The notes beneath the pieces were generated by a model, which was not told where the DNA came from, made no database searches, and saw only the letters and a program-made list of their open reading frames with translations. From IMG/VR virus record IMGVR_UViG_3300027759_004016, positions 1 through 39,613 of that record: a stretch of 39,613 bases of DNA. One strand, 5' to 3'. Source of the DNA: a virus. A program made the translations under genes and the position numbers. Shown here one piece after another: positions 15,674 through 23,276 of this stretch; the stretch's first letter is position 1, and each line of letters starts with the position of its first letter.

Positions 15674-17062
15674 ATGAATGACATTGACTTCACCCACCAC
15701 CAATTCAACGGTATCCCTGTGGCAGCCGATTGGATAAGAGATCTTGAAAGTTCCGACAGTCGCTTGCACAAAGAGCGAGTGATTGAAAAAGCCTTGATGG
15801 CGGCCAAGTTGGGCAGTGCCAATGCTCAGTGTTTTTTGTTCAACTGCTACCAAGCCTACAATCCCTACTACACATTCCATGTGCGACAAGTGCCCGAGAG
15901 CGAGGGCATTGAACATGCACCCAATCCTTGGCCTGTGTTCTGGGGCTTGTTGGAAGGCCTGCGCACAAGAACATTCACTGGACATCGTGCTAGAGATGCC
16001 ATTGCAGAGTGCATGAAGCATTTTGACAGTGTAGAATGGAACAATCTTTGCCGACGTGTGCTGATCAAAGACCTGCGTTGTGGCATATCAGAAAAGACCT
16101 TGAACAAGGTGCTGGGCAAAACACAGTGGCGAATTCCGGTGTTTACTTGTCAGTTGGCACAAGACTCAACAGACCAACCCAAAAAACTCAAAGGCATCAA
16201 ACGCCTGGAGTGCAAACTGGATGGTGTGCGTGTGTTGGCAGTGATTGAAGATGGTGATGTCACACTGTACAGCCGCAATGGCAAGGTGTTTGAAAACTTC
16301 CCTGAAATTGAGGATGCTGTCAGACAACACAGCACCAAGTTCATGCTGGGCGATGGTGGTGGACACAGAGTACATCAACGACTGGTCTTGGATGGTGAGA
16401 TTGTGGGCGAGAGTTTTCAGAAGTTGATGAAGCAAGCACATCGCAAAAGCAATGCAGTGACCACAGGTATGACATATCATATTTTTGACATGTTGCCCTT
16501 GGCCAGTTTTCAAGAAGGTCACTTCAACGCACAACAACACAAACGTATTGAGAGTTTGGAACGTATCCGAGTGAAACTGCCTGAAGATGGTCCTCTACAG
16601 ATCATGAACGGCCTGGACGTGGACCTGGACACAGCCGAAGGACATGACATCATGCAACGCTATGCCGAAGCCGCTGTGGAAGGTGGCTTTGAAGGCATCA
16701 TGATCAAGAGCATGGATGCTCCGTACTTGTGCAAACGCACTGACTACTGGATGAAATGGAAGCCCACCATCACAGTGGATTTGAAAATTGTAGGTTTCGA
16801 GCAAGGTACTGGTCGCAATGCTGACCGATTGGGTGCTATAATCTGTGAAGGAGATGACAATGGAAGACATATCTGTGTTAATGTTGGCAGTGGCCTGTCT
16901 GATGGCGATAGGGATGAATATTGGCGTAGCCGGGATCTTCTTCTTGGTCATTTGGTTGAGATCCAGGCTGATGCAGTTACGCAAAACCAAGACGGATCAT
17001 ACAGTTTGAGATTCCCCAGATTTTTACGTTTCCGTGATTTCGAAGCAGGTGAAAAAGTTTGA
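15674..17062 (+). CDS. ATP-dependent DNA ligase
   Basis: This enzyme seals nicks in DNA using ATP, forming a lysyl-AMP intermediate. It has 462 residues, close to T4 gp30 (487). An N-terminal helical domain spans ~1-150. Motif I is ECKLDGVRVL with nucleophile K181. Then come YSRNGKVFENFPE (motif Ia-like), LVLDGEIVGE (motif III/IIIa region), EGGFEGIMIKSMDAPY (motif IV) and YWMKWKP (motif V), followed by an OB-fold (VDLKIVGFEQGTG onward). ATG 15674 lies 12 bases after the previous stop with no strong Shine-Dalgarno, but with a TAAATA element at 15667. It overlaps the next gene by 4 bases. Confidence 0.95.
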   Translation: MNDIDFTHHQFNGIPVAADWIRDLESSDSRLHKERVIEKALMAAKLGSANAQCFLFNCYQAYNPYYTFHVRQVPESEGIEHAPNPWPVFWGLLEGLRTRTFTGHRARDAIAECMKHFDSVEWNNLCRRVLIKDLRCGISEKTLNKVLGKTQWRIPVFTCQLAQDSTDQPKKLKGIKRLECKLDGVRVLAVIEDGDVTLYSRNGKVFENFPEIEDAVRQHSTKFMLGDGGGHRVHQRLVLDGEIVGESFQKLMKQAHRKSNAVTTGMTYHIFDMLPLASFQEGHFNAQQHKRIESLERIRVKLPEDGPLQIMNGLDVDLDTAEGHDIMQRYAEAAVEGGFEGIMIKSMDAPYLCKRTDYWMKWKPTITVDLKIVGFEQGTGRNADRLGAIICEGDDNGRHICVNVGSGLSDGDRDEYWRSRDLLLGHLVEIQADAVTQNQDGSYSLRFPRFLRFRDFEAGEKV

Positions 17063-17466
17063 AGTATTTTGCATATGGTATGAACACTAATCTAGAGCAA
17101 ATGGCAGCCCGATGTCCGGGCGCTGTTTGTCTGGGACCGGCATGGATCAATGACTATGCGCTAGTATTCCGCCATTTTGCAGACATTGAACCTGCGGCAG
17201 GCAACTGGTGTGACGGTGTGCTGTGGGAAATCACAGATGACAACTTGGCAGCACTGGATCGACTGGAAGGCTATCCGTATCACTACACACGGTTCACGGT
17301 TTTAGTGCATACTGATCGTGGATCAGACACTGCATTGGTTTATCAAATGACTGACCAATCCTATGAACAGCCACCCAGCGGCCACTATTACAACATGGTA
17401 GCAGAAGGCTATGTGCAAAACAGTGTGCCCACAGATCAACTGGTTGCAAACTTGGAACTACAATGA
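17059..17466 (+). CDS. Gamma-glutamylcyclotransferase-like (AIG2/GGCT family) protein
   Basis: A 135-residue protein starting at TTG 17059, overlapping the ligase stop. The GGCT fold is clear from the start KYFAYGMNTN (the YGSN-type substrate loop), PAWINDYALVFRHFADI, GVLWEITDDNLAALDRLEGY (putative catalytic Glu in DRLEGYP) and YYNMVAEGY. Family members cleave gamma-glutamyl-amine bonds or gamma-glutamyl dipeptides and can act on glutathione. In phage the substrate is unknown. Confidence 0.88.
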   Translation: MKYFAYGMNTNLEQMAARCPGAVCLGPAWINDYALVFRHFADIEPAAGNWCDGVLWEITDDNLAALDRLEGYPYHYTRFTVLVHTDRGSDTALVYQMTDQSYEQPPSGHYYNMVAEGYVQNSVPTDQLVANLELQ

Positions 17467-17750
17467 TCAATTTAAAATTTGCAATTGAGTACCCTTTGAC
17501 CAGAGTGTCATTCAATCATATTTTCAATCGTGTTTGGAGTACGCCATTCAAACACAAATATCTTGAATTGGAAGTATTTCAAGACTGTGATCACCTGTTG
17601 CATTTTAACTTTAATTGGACAACTAGATGCGACCACGCAGGTGTTAAACTTGAATTAGGGCTATTCGGCTACGAACTGACGTTTAATCTTTACGATAGTA
17701 GACATTGGGATTACAAAAACAACACCTGGGAGACACCGGATGGGCACTGA
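17463..17750 (+). CDS. Small hypothetical phage protein
   Basis: A 95-residue, Trp/His/Phe-rich protein (FNHIFNRVW, HLLHFNFNWTTRCDHAG, YDSRHWDYKNNTW) coupled by ATGA to the GGCT-like gene. Alternating aromatic strands suggest a beta sheet. No family was recognised with confidence. Confidence 0.7.
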   Translation: MINLKFAIEYPLTRVSFNHIFNRVWSTPFKHKYLELEVFQDCDHLLHFNFNWTTRCDHAGVKLELGLFGYELTFNLYDSRHWDYKNNTWETPDGH

Positions 17751-17751
17751 T

Positions 17752-17898
17752 ATGAAATGGTATGCGATTGTTATGATTGTTATTATTGGTGCACCGTTAG
17801 CAGGCATGGCTCTTAAAGAGTATCAAGACAGCCAATGCCGCATTGAAGCCATTCGTGCCAACATGGATGTAGATAAAATTGCACAAGTGTGTAAATGA
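17752..17898 (+). CDS. 48-residue membrane-anchored peptide
   Basis: ATG 17752 (or in-frame ATG 17740, overlapping the previous stop) to TGA 17898. It has a hydrophobic N-terminus (WYAIVMIVIIGAPLAGMAL) followed by a short charged region with two cysteines (SQCRIEAI, AQVCK). The stop overlaps the next start (ATGA), supporting expression. It could be a signal-anchor peptide facing the periplasm. Function unknown. Confidence 0.65.
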   Translation: MKWYAIVMIVIIGAPLAGMALKEYQDSQCRIEAIRANMDVDKIAQVCK

Positions 17899-18359
17899 CC
17901 AAAAAGATCTATTACGAAAAACGTGGGCGTAGGTATTATCCAGTAATGGAACATGACTATGAACTCATGGATGCCATGCCCAAAGGTAACCATTTGATCA
18001 TGTGCTATCCTGGCGGCCGTAGCACACGCTACAACATTGATCCTGCACTGGCACCAATGATTGCTGCCGGGCGTGTGGCTGAAGACAACATGAGTGAGGC
18101 TGTGCGTGATGCCAGTGCCATGCGTCCACGCCAGCATCCACTAACCCAAAAACAACAACAGGCTTGGCAACGCTTGAACAAGGCCCTGGGCGATGACGTC
18201 TACACTTTGGAAATTGCCAGTGCCAGGGAAATTGTTGATGCTGGTATCCGGGCCATGCAAAAGGAAGCCCAACAACTGTTGACCAATCCTGCTGTGAAAT
18301 TAGCATACGAGCAGTTTCTCCTTGTGTGTGAATTGACCAAGGCACATGATAAAAATTGA
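17895..18359 (+). CDS. Hypothetical phage protein
   Basis: A 154-residue protein linked by ATGA to the upstream membrane peptide and overlapping the next gene by 14 bases. The N-terminus is YYEKRGRRYYPVMEHDYELMDA and GNHLIMCYPGGRSTRYNIDP. The C-terminal half is helical with many Ala/Gln (TQKQQQAWQRLNKALGDD). No known domain. Position suggests co-expression with the ligase operon. Confidence 0.7.
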   Translation: MTKKIYYEKRGRRYYPVMEHDYELMDAMPKGNHLIMCYPGGRSTRYNIDPALAPMIAAGRVAEDNMSEAVRDASAMRPRQHPLTQKQQQAWQRLNKALGDDVYTLEIASAREIVDAGIRAMQKEAQQLLTNPAVKLAYEQFLLVCELTKAHDKN

Positions 18360-19152
18360 CTTTCATGGTAGTACACACGGACATTTCTTAGAATATATAA
18401 GCAATGTCTATATCATGCAAACTGATCCAGGGCAAAGTGTGCTGTTTAATTCTCTTGGTGCTTCGCATGCAGTTGATACCATCTATTTGAGAAATCGACA
18501 CATCAAATGTGGGCATTATTCTTCGGACAATATAAAATTCAACAACACTGATCAGGTCATAAGAATTACTATTGACCCAACAGATGATCAACAATTTTTT
18601 ATTGCACTTACCAATTTGATGTATCGTGCCGGTGATGTTGGGTTCGAAAAACAAATGTTGTCTATCCCTGATGTTATTCGAAAAGACCCAGTTGCGGTCA
18701 GAAATAATTGGTACAGTAAATTCAACGAACGCAATAGTTACAGTGATTTTTACAACGAATTCACTGAGGTCAGCCAACCTTTATTTGAATTCTCTTTCAA
18801 TTCTTTTTATTCTTTTCCAAAGTTTTGTAAGAGTCTAAACGAGTTGGCAATATTTTTAAATCAAACTTTTTTCCCTGATCAATCATTGTTTGCACTTTGG
18901 GAAAAATTCATTGAAATGAATCAAGGGTTTCAATCTTACAACAAATGCAATACAATATTAGAGAATATTTTTGCCAATCGGGACATGACAATTGATTGTA
19001 CCGTAATAGAGCAAGGCTGGATCAATTACAATCTATCTAAAATTTGTAGAATATACAATGGTTCAATGTTTGAACAAGAACAATTTCCAATCAATGCTCA
19101 ATCTATCTACAAAGAAATTGAGCAACATCTTGAGTATCTTCAAACTTGTTGA
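18346..19152 (+). CDS. Hypothetical protein, A+T-rich gene, possible acquired cassette
   Basis: A 268-residue protein starting DFHGSTHGHFLEYISNVYIM, a pattern (HGSTHGHFLE) seen in aquatic phage proteins near glycan-modification genes, but I cannot name a family. It has many Phe/Asn/Ser codons and A+T-rich stretches (e.g. 18790-18830) unlike the flanking genes. The stop TGA overlaps the -35 box of the next promoter (19149). An origin separate from the flanking replication genes is plausible. Confidence 0.75.
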   Translation: MIKIDFHGSTHGHFLEYISNVYIMQTDPGQSVLFNSLGASHAVDTIYLRNRHIKCGHYSSDNIKFNNTDQVIRITIDPTDDQQFFIALTNLMYRAGDVGFEKQMLSIPDVIRKDPVAVRNNWYSKFNERNSYSDFYNEFTEVSQPLFEFSFNSFYSFPKFCKSLNELAIFLNQTFFPDQSLFALWEKFIEMNQGFQSYNKCNTILENIFANRDMTIDCTVIEQGWINYNLSKICRIYNGSMFEQEQFPINAQSIYKEIEQHLEYLQTC

Positions 19153-19177
19153 CAACGCCTAGCAGTCGCAGTACAAT
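19149..19177 (+). promoter_or_regulatory. Sigma70-type promoter upstream of a long leader
   Basis: A perfect TTGACA at 19149-19154 (overlapping the preceding stop), 17-base spacer and TACAAT at 19172-19177. It differs from the TTGACCA family. The expected start of transcription is near 19184, leaving about 190 untranslated bases before ATG 19376. Confidence 0.75.
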
Positions 19178-19183
19178 CACTGT

Positions 19184-19375
19184 GCATGATCAGGGAGGTG
19201 GGTTGTTTAATGGGCACTGTAGGAATAGATCTGTAACCGGTCCTGCCGTGCGCCGTGGCATCAGAAACGTAAATCCCGTAGGATGAGACACTGGCTAGAC
19301 CTGGCAACAGGTCAAAACACTGGCTGGTACCCAGTGGAGTATGCCTTGTAGATAAAAACAGTGAGAAGGATAGCA
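19184..19375 (+). ncRNA. Possible structured leader RNA or small RNA
   Basis: About 190 bases lie between a good promoter and the next start. There is a perfect 6-bp hairpin with a GNRA loop (GACCTG-GCAA-CAGGTC, 19298-19313) and a second hairpin CACTGG / CCAGTG (19318-19336). The word CACTGGCT occurs twice, at 19289 and 19318, flanking the first hairpin. No known riboswitch, RNase P, tmRNA or tRNA core was recognised. Only a very short ORF (ATG 19187, 16 codons) is present. It could be a cis-acting leader or an independent RNA. Confidence 0.45.
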
Positions 19376-19693
19376 ATGTCTGTTGAAATTGAAACCTCTG
19401 CGTTGAGCACGTTTGAATCCCTTAACTCTCTTAGATCAACGCCCTTGGTCATGCACCGTATTCAGGTTGAGTTGCGTGATATCAAAGTCTGGTATGCAGT
19501 GATTCGTGAACTCAATCAGGCCTTTGGTGTCAACAACTGGAAGGGTCAAAATCATGTTCGACGTCGACTGGAAGATTTAATCTGGAATGACAGCAAGACC
19601 CTCTGGGTGTGGTTTGATGTACCAGATGAGAAGATTGCCACATGGTTGGCCGTTAAACTAGCCGTCACAGTTCGTATACCACCCAATAAATAA
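19376..19693 (+). CDS. Hypothetical phage protein
   Basis: A 105-residue protein; ATG 19376 is chosen over upstream GTG 19361 because GAGAAGGA lies 5-10 bases before it. It has a helical region (VMHRIQVELRDIKVWYAVIRELNQAF) and basic VRRRLEDLIW. No family was recognised. It ends just before the membrane protein gene. Confidence 0.7.
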   Translation: MSVEIETSALSTFESLNSLRSTPLVMHRIQVELRDIKVWYAVIRELNQAFGVNNWKGQNHVRRRLEDLIWNDSKTLWVWFDVPDEKIATWLAVKLAVTVRIPPNK

Positions 19694-19697
19694 ATCT

Positions 19698-21215
19698 ATG
19701 TTCCTCAGTTATTTCACACTATTAACCGCTCTTTCATTGAGCGTGGTTGCGGCCTGGTACAGTATCCTGGGCCTTACTGCTATTTTTGCCAGTGCCGTTA
19801 TCCCTATTATTATTATGGGATCCATACTAGAAGTGGCCAAGGTCACTGTCACAGTGTGGTTGCACGAGTATTGGGATCGTTGTAGACTGCTGATGAAAAT
19901 ATACCTTGTGCCGGCTGTGGGCATGCTCATGGTTATCACTAGCATGGGTATTTTTGGTTTCCTATCAAAAGCACACAGTGATCAAAATTTAATCAGTGGC
20001 GATGTAATAAGCCGGATTGCAATATATGATGAAAAGATCAAGACCCAAAAGGAAAATATTGAAGCAAACCGTAAGGCACTTAAACAGATGGATGAGGGAG
20101 TGGACTCGGTATTGGGCCGCTCAGCAGATGAAAAAGGTGCCGACAAGGCTGTGGCTCTGCGAAAAGCCCAGCAGAAAGAGCGTGTTAGACTTCAAAATGA
20201 AATACTACAGTCGCAGAAGTCCATTGCGGAACTTAACGATGCCCGTGCGCCTATTGCCGCCGAGGTACGTAAGGTCGAAGCAGAAGTTGGGCCAATTAAG
20301 TATATCGCGGCGTTCATCTACGGGGACAACCCGGACGCCAATCTCTTAGAACGTGCTGTGCGTTGGGTCATCATCATACTTGTGGTGGTGTTTGATCCGC
20401 TAGCCATCATGATGGTGTTGGCTGCCACAGAGAGTCTAAAGTGGGAACGTGAACGCAGACTGCGTCCTGCGTACGAAGCTGACGATGGACCATTGTCAGA
20501 AGAACAAATAGAACAACTACGTGCAACTGCGGAACCAGAACTGCCCCAAGGCAAAACAGTTACTACAAGTCAACTGTTTACAGATCCAGGAGAACATCCT
20601 GCAGACACATTTGACCATGAACTACCACAAGACCCACATCCGCCAGGTTGGATGTATGATGAACTCAAGACATACCCCCTCAACGAAGCGGAAGTAGAAG
20701 AAGTTATTGCTGAGTTTGATCAAGCACGTCACATCCAACCTATAGAGTTTAATCAGGATTACTTAAATGCAGTGGCACAAGACATTGAGTCGGAAGATCA
20801 TGACAACCCAGGTATCAAAGCCGCAATCAAACAATGGAAGAGTGAAAATCCTGACCGCACAATCAAAGAAGAACGTGCCAAATTAGCCGCAGGCAAAATT
20901 CAAGAATTGCCTTGGATGGGTCTAATAGCAGACAATGATTTGGGCAGAGAACCCACGTCAGGATTTGGTATTGGTTTCCCTGCCAATCCAGTCAAGGGTG
21001 ATACCTACATGCGTGTGGATCAAATGCCCAATGTGTTGTATAAATTCAACGGATTTCACTGGATTATTGTGGACAAAAATTTAACTGATAACTACACATA
21101 CGATGATGCATATATTGAGCACCTGATTGCCAAACTCACAAGTGGTGAATACGATCCAGATATGTTGAGTGACGCAGAAGCCGATGCCATTGCTCGTCGT
21201 GTAAAACCAATTTAA
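19698..21215 (+). CDS. Large membrane protein with periplasmic or cytoplasmic coiled coil
   Basis: A 505-residue protein. Three hydrophobic segments lie in the first ~95 residues (LLTALSLSVVAAWYSILGL, FASAVIPIIIMGSILEV, LVPAVGMLMVITSMGIFGFL). A coiled coil follows at ~105-195 (IYDEKIKTQKENIEANRKAL, KAQQKERVRLQNEILQSQ), then a fourth membrane segment at ~220-245 (WVIIILVVVFDPLAIMMVL). A long acidic soluble tail ends in a compact domain (KGDTYMRVDQMPNVLYKF). Comparable membrane-plus-coiled-coil proteins occur in T4-like aquatic phages. The role is unknown; lysis timing, superinfection control or membrane remodelling are possible. A TAAATA element (19687) precedes it. Confidence 0.8.
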   Translation: MFLSYFTLLTALSLSVVAAWYSILGLTAIFASAVIPIIIMGSILEVAKVTVTVWLHEYWDRCRLLMKIYLVPAVGMLMVITSMGIFGFLSKAHSDQNLISGDVISRIAIYDEKIKTQKENIEANRKALKQMDEGVDSVLGRSADEKGADKAVALRKAQQKERVRLQNEILQSQKSIAELNDARAPIAAEVRKVEAEVGPIKYIAAFIYGDNPDANLLERAVRWVIIILVVVFDPLAIMMVLAATESLKWERERRLRPAYEADDGPLSEEQIEQLRATAEPELPQGKTVTTSQLFTDPGEHPADTFDHELPQDPHPPGWMYDELKTYPLNEAEVEEVIAEFDQARHIQPIEFNQDYLNAVAQDIESEDHDNPGIKAAIKQWKSENPDRTIKEERAKLAAGKIQELPWMGLIADNDLGREPTSGFGIGFPANPVKGDTYMRVDQMPNVLYKFNGFHWIIVDKNLTDNYTYDDAYIEHLIAKLTSGEYDPDMLSDAEADAIARRVKPI

Positions 21216-21217
21216 AT

Positions 21218-22429
21218 ATGAAATCATCCGAAACGTTAGACAACTGTAGTTTCTGCGGCAAACACAAAGATTCAGTGGCCAAGCTCATTGTGGGCAGTGA
21301 AGTTTCAATCTGCAATGAGTGTGTGGACCTGTGCCAAACTCTACTTAAAGAAGAGCTATCGGTCAAAGCTAAAGATGCAATTGATGATACCTTGGATCCC
21401 AGAGCCATCAAAGACCACTTGGATCAATATGTGATTGGGCAAGACCATGCCAAAATGGTACTGAGTGTGGCCATTGCCAATCACTACAAACGCATTGCCA
21501 ATGCAGATCCTGACACCGAGATTGAAAAAGCCAACATACTCATGTTAGGCCCAACAGGCTCGGGCAAAACATTGCTGGCACGTACTGTGGCACGTTATTT
21601 AGATGTGCCGTTTGTTATTGCAGATGCCACCAGTTTGACCGAAGCAGGATATGTGGGCGACGATGTTGAAAGTTTAATCACAAGACTGTACACAGCCGCT
21701 GGCGGCGATGTGGCCAAGACACAGCGCGGTATTGTGTTTGTGGATGAAATTGACAAAATTAGTCGCCGTGGCGAGAGTGCCAGTATCACAAGAGATGTGT
21801 CGGGAGAGGGTGTGCAACAAGCCTTGCTCAAGCTGGTAGAAGGTACCAAGTGTAGGATCACTCCACAAGGTGGACGCAAGCATCCTGCAGGCGACACAGT
21901 GGAAATTGACACAGCCAACATCTTGTTCATTGCCGGTGGCGCATTTGTTGGACTAGACAACATTGTGAAGAGTCGAGTAAAAGGTACCTCAATAGGATTT
22001 TCTGCACAGGTTGTAGCAGACAGCACTAGCGTTACATTAGACAAAACCACACCCGAAGACTTGATTAAATTTGGCATGATTCCAGAGTTTGTGGGACGTT
22101 TCCCCAGTTGGGTGGCGTTGGCAGAACTCAACAAAGAAGATTTAGTGCGCATACTGCAAGATGTTAAACACAGTTATGTCAGCCAGTACCAATGGATATT
22201 CAAACGTGATCAAGTCGAACTGGAATTCAGTGCAGACAGTTTGGATCTGATCGCAGAACGCACCATTGCCAACAAAACTGGTGCTCGTGGCCTGCACTCA
22301 GAACTAGAACGTGTGCTATTGCCACACATGTACAATTTGACACGTTATCGCAAGGGCGGAATCCAGACCTTGAATATCAACACTGACCTGGTAAATAATC
22401 CTGAATCACTTCGGGAAATAAATGAATAA
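21218..22429 (+). CDS. clpX: ClpX-type AAA+ unfoldase
   Basis: A 403-residue, full-length ClpX. The zinc-binding domain has C10, C13, C32 and C35. Walker A is GPTGSGKT (111-118), pore loop GYVG (144-147), Walker B IVFVDEID (172-178), the substrate-gripping RKH loop at 220-222 and RDVSGEGVQQALLKLVEG. The ClpP-docking loop is kept as IGF (259-261). ClpX unfolds tagged proteins and feeds them to ClpP. No ClpP is in this window, so the phage enzyme most likely docks on host ClpP or works as a free unfoldase (inference). The intact zinc domain suggests it still uses adaptors. Followed by bS21 with an 8-base overlap. Confidence 0.96.
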   Translation: MKSSETLDNCSFCGKHKDSVAKLIVGSEVSICNECVDLCQTLLKEELSVKAKDAIDDTLDPRAIKDHLDQYVIGQDHAKMVLSVAIANHYKRIANADPDTEIEKANILMLGPTGSGKTLLARTVARYLDVPFVIADATSLTEAGYVGDDVESLITRLYTAAGGDVAKTQRGIVFVDEIDKISRRGESASITRDVSGEGVQQALLKLVEGTKCRITPQGGRKHPAGDTVEIDTANILFIAGGAFVGLDNIVKSRVKGTSIGFSAQVVADSTSVTLDKTTPEDLIKFGMIPEFVGRFPSWVALAELNKEDLVRILQDVKHSYVSQYQWIFKRDQVELEFSADSLDLIAERTIANKTGARGLHSELERVLLPHMYNLTRYRKGGIQTLNINTDLVNNPESLREINE

Positions 22430-22646
22430 ACCACATGCTAGATCAGTATTAGTACAAGACAACAACATTGAAAAAGCCCTGCGCAAGTTCAAGAAAAAAG
22501 TGCAAAATTCTGGCATACTGAATGACCTCCGCGAACATGAATTTTACATCAAACCCACTACTGCTAGAAAACTCAAACGCAGTGCAGCCAAAAATCGTTG
22601 GCGCAAACAACTACAAGCCCAACAACTTCCTCCCCGAACATATTAA
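22422..22646 (+). CDS. rpsU: Ribosomal protein bS21
   Basis: A 74-residue homologue of the small-subunit protein bS21 (E. coli 71 residues). The family signatures are VQDNNIEKALRKFKKKVQ, GILNDLREHEFYIKPTTA and RKLKRSAAKNRWRKQL. bS21 sits near the anti-Shine-Dalgarno end of 16S rRNA and influences initiation. Phage-encoded bS21 is known and is thought to replace the host copy and shift translation toward viral messages. It overlaps clpX by 8 bases and ends before a new promoter. Confidence 0.94.
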   Translation: MNKPHARSVLVQDNNIEKALRKFKKKVQNSGILNDLREHEFYIKPTTARKLKRSAAKNRWRKQLQAQQLPPRTY

Positions 22647-22660
22647 TTTTTCCAAATATT

Positions 22661-22689
22661 TTGACACAGAATGAAATTTGTGTTATAAA
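22661..22689 (+). promoter_or_regulatory. Promoter of the hsp20 leader
   Basis: TTGACA at 22661-22666, 17-base spacer, TATAAA at 22684-22689. TATAAATA (22684-22691) also matches the T4-type late promoter consensus, so the site may serve host and late viral polymerase. Transcription would begin near 22696, giving a ~60-base leader. Confidence 0.78.
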
Positions 22690-22695
22690 TATACA

Positions 22696-22757
22696 TGTAG
22701 TGCCCATAGTGGGGCTACAATTCAAACCGTCATCTTGCTTAATAAAGGAGAAAACAA
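22696..22757 (+). promoter_or_regulatory. Candidate ROSE-type RNA thermometer in the hsp20 leader
   Basis: Just before the start codon, TTGCTT (22735-22740), loop AATA and AAGGAG (22745-22750) can fold over the ribosome-binding site. The pairing is U-A, U-A, C-G, a G/G mismatch, U-A, U-G. A UUGCU word facing the Shine-Dalgarno with a G/G pair is the hallmark of ROSE elements upstream of Hsp20 genes. A first hairpin with arms GTAG..CCC / GGG..CTAC lies at ~22698-22719. Confidence 0.55.
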
Positions 22758-23216
22758 ATGACAAAAACTCTAACCCTTCGCAGTTTCGATATCCCCGCAA
22801 TTCACAAATTTGGTATTGGTTTCGACAACCTGTTTGATGATCTCATGCGTGTGAATGCCCAACAAAGCAACAACAACTACCCACCTTATGACATTGTGCA
22901 AATCAATGATGATGAGTACATGATCAGTTTGGCTGTGGCTGGCTTTGGGCATGACAACCTGAGTATTACCAAGGACAAAAAATTCTTGATAATTGAAGGC
23001 AAGCACAGTCGTGAGGCTGTGGACAATGAAGACTCTACTACAAAGTACTTGCACAAAGGCATCAGCGAACGAAGTTTCCGCAGGGAATTTCAATTGGCTG
23101 ACCATGTGGAAATCAGCAATGCACATCTTGAACTTGGTATTCTTAACGTTCACCTAAAACGTGAAGTACCCGAAGAAGCCAAACCAAAGACCATTGCTAT
23201 TACCTACAAAGAGTAA
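22758..23216 (+). CDS. Hsp20-family small heat-shock protein (IbpA-like)
   Basis: A 152-residue small heat-shock protein. The IbpA-type start has FDIPAIHKFGIGFDNLFDDL. The alpha-crystallin domain runs ~45-140 with YPPYDIVQINDDEYMISLAVAGF, ISERSFRREFQLADHVE and LELGILNVHLKREVPEE (the G-x-L motif is GIL). It lacks an obvious IEI-like tail beyond KTIAITYKE. It holds unfolding proteins in a soluble state, possibly nascent virion proteins. It has its own promoter and a candidate thermosensor leader. Downstream is a strong hairpin and clpS. Confidence 0.95.
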   Translation: MTKTLTLRSFDIPAIHKFGIGFDNLFDDLMRVNAQQSNNNYPPYDIVQINDDEYMISLAVAGFGHDNLSITKDKKFLIIEGKHSREAVDNEDSTTKYLHKGISERSFRREFQLADHVEISNAHLELGILNVHLKREVPEEAKPKTIAITYKE

Positions 23217-23229
23217 TATAATGTAAATA

Positions 23230-23255
23230 CAGTGACAGCAATCCTGCTGTCACTG
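23230..23255 (+). terminator. Strong intergenic hairpin between hsp20 and clpS
   Basis: CAGTGACAGCA (23230-23240), loop ATCC and TGCTGTCACTG (23245-23255): 11 perfect pairs. There is no T-run afterwards, so it may stabilise or process the transcript, or attenuate clpS, rather than act as a classic terminator. Confidence 0.65.
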
Positions 23256-23276
23256 ATTGAGTAGCAAGGAATAGAA

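Noticed and set aside
16820-16840. TATAAT inside the DNA ligase gene (near 16836)
   Set aside because: No suitable -35 box stands at the right distance and it falls within the ligase coding sequence.
19229-19236. Single CTGTAAC word (possible Pho half-site)
   Set aside because: There is no second repeat at an 11-base period, unlike 28190 and 31248.
19184-19375. tRNA, tmRNA or cobalamin riboswitch
   Set aside because: No acceptor stem with T-loop GTTCRA was found and the conserved riboswitch boxes are absent on both strands.
21595-22152. 185-codon minus-strand ORF
   Set aside because: It is antisense to the ClpX AAA+ core.
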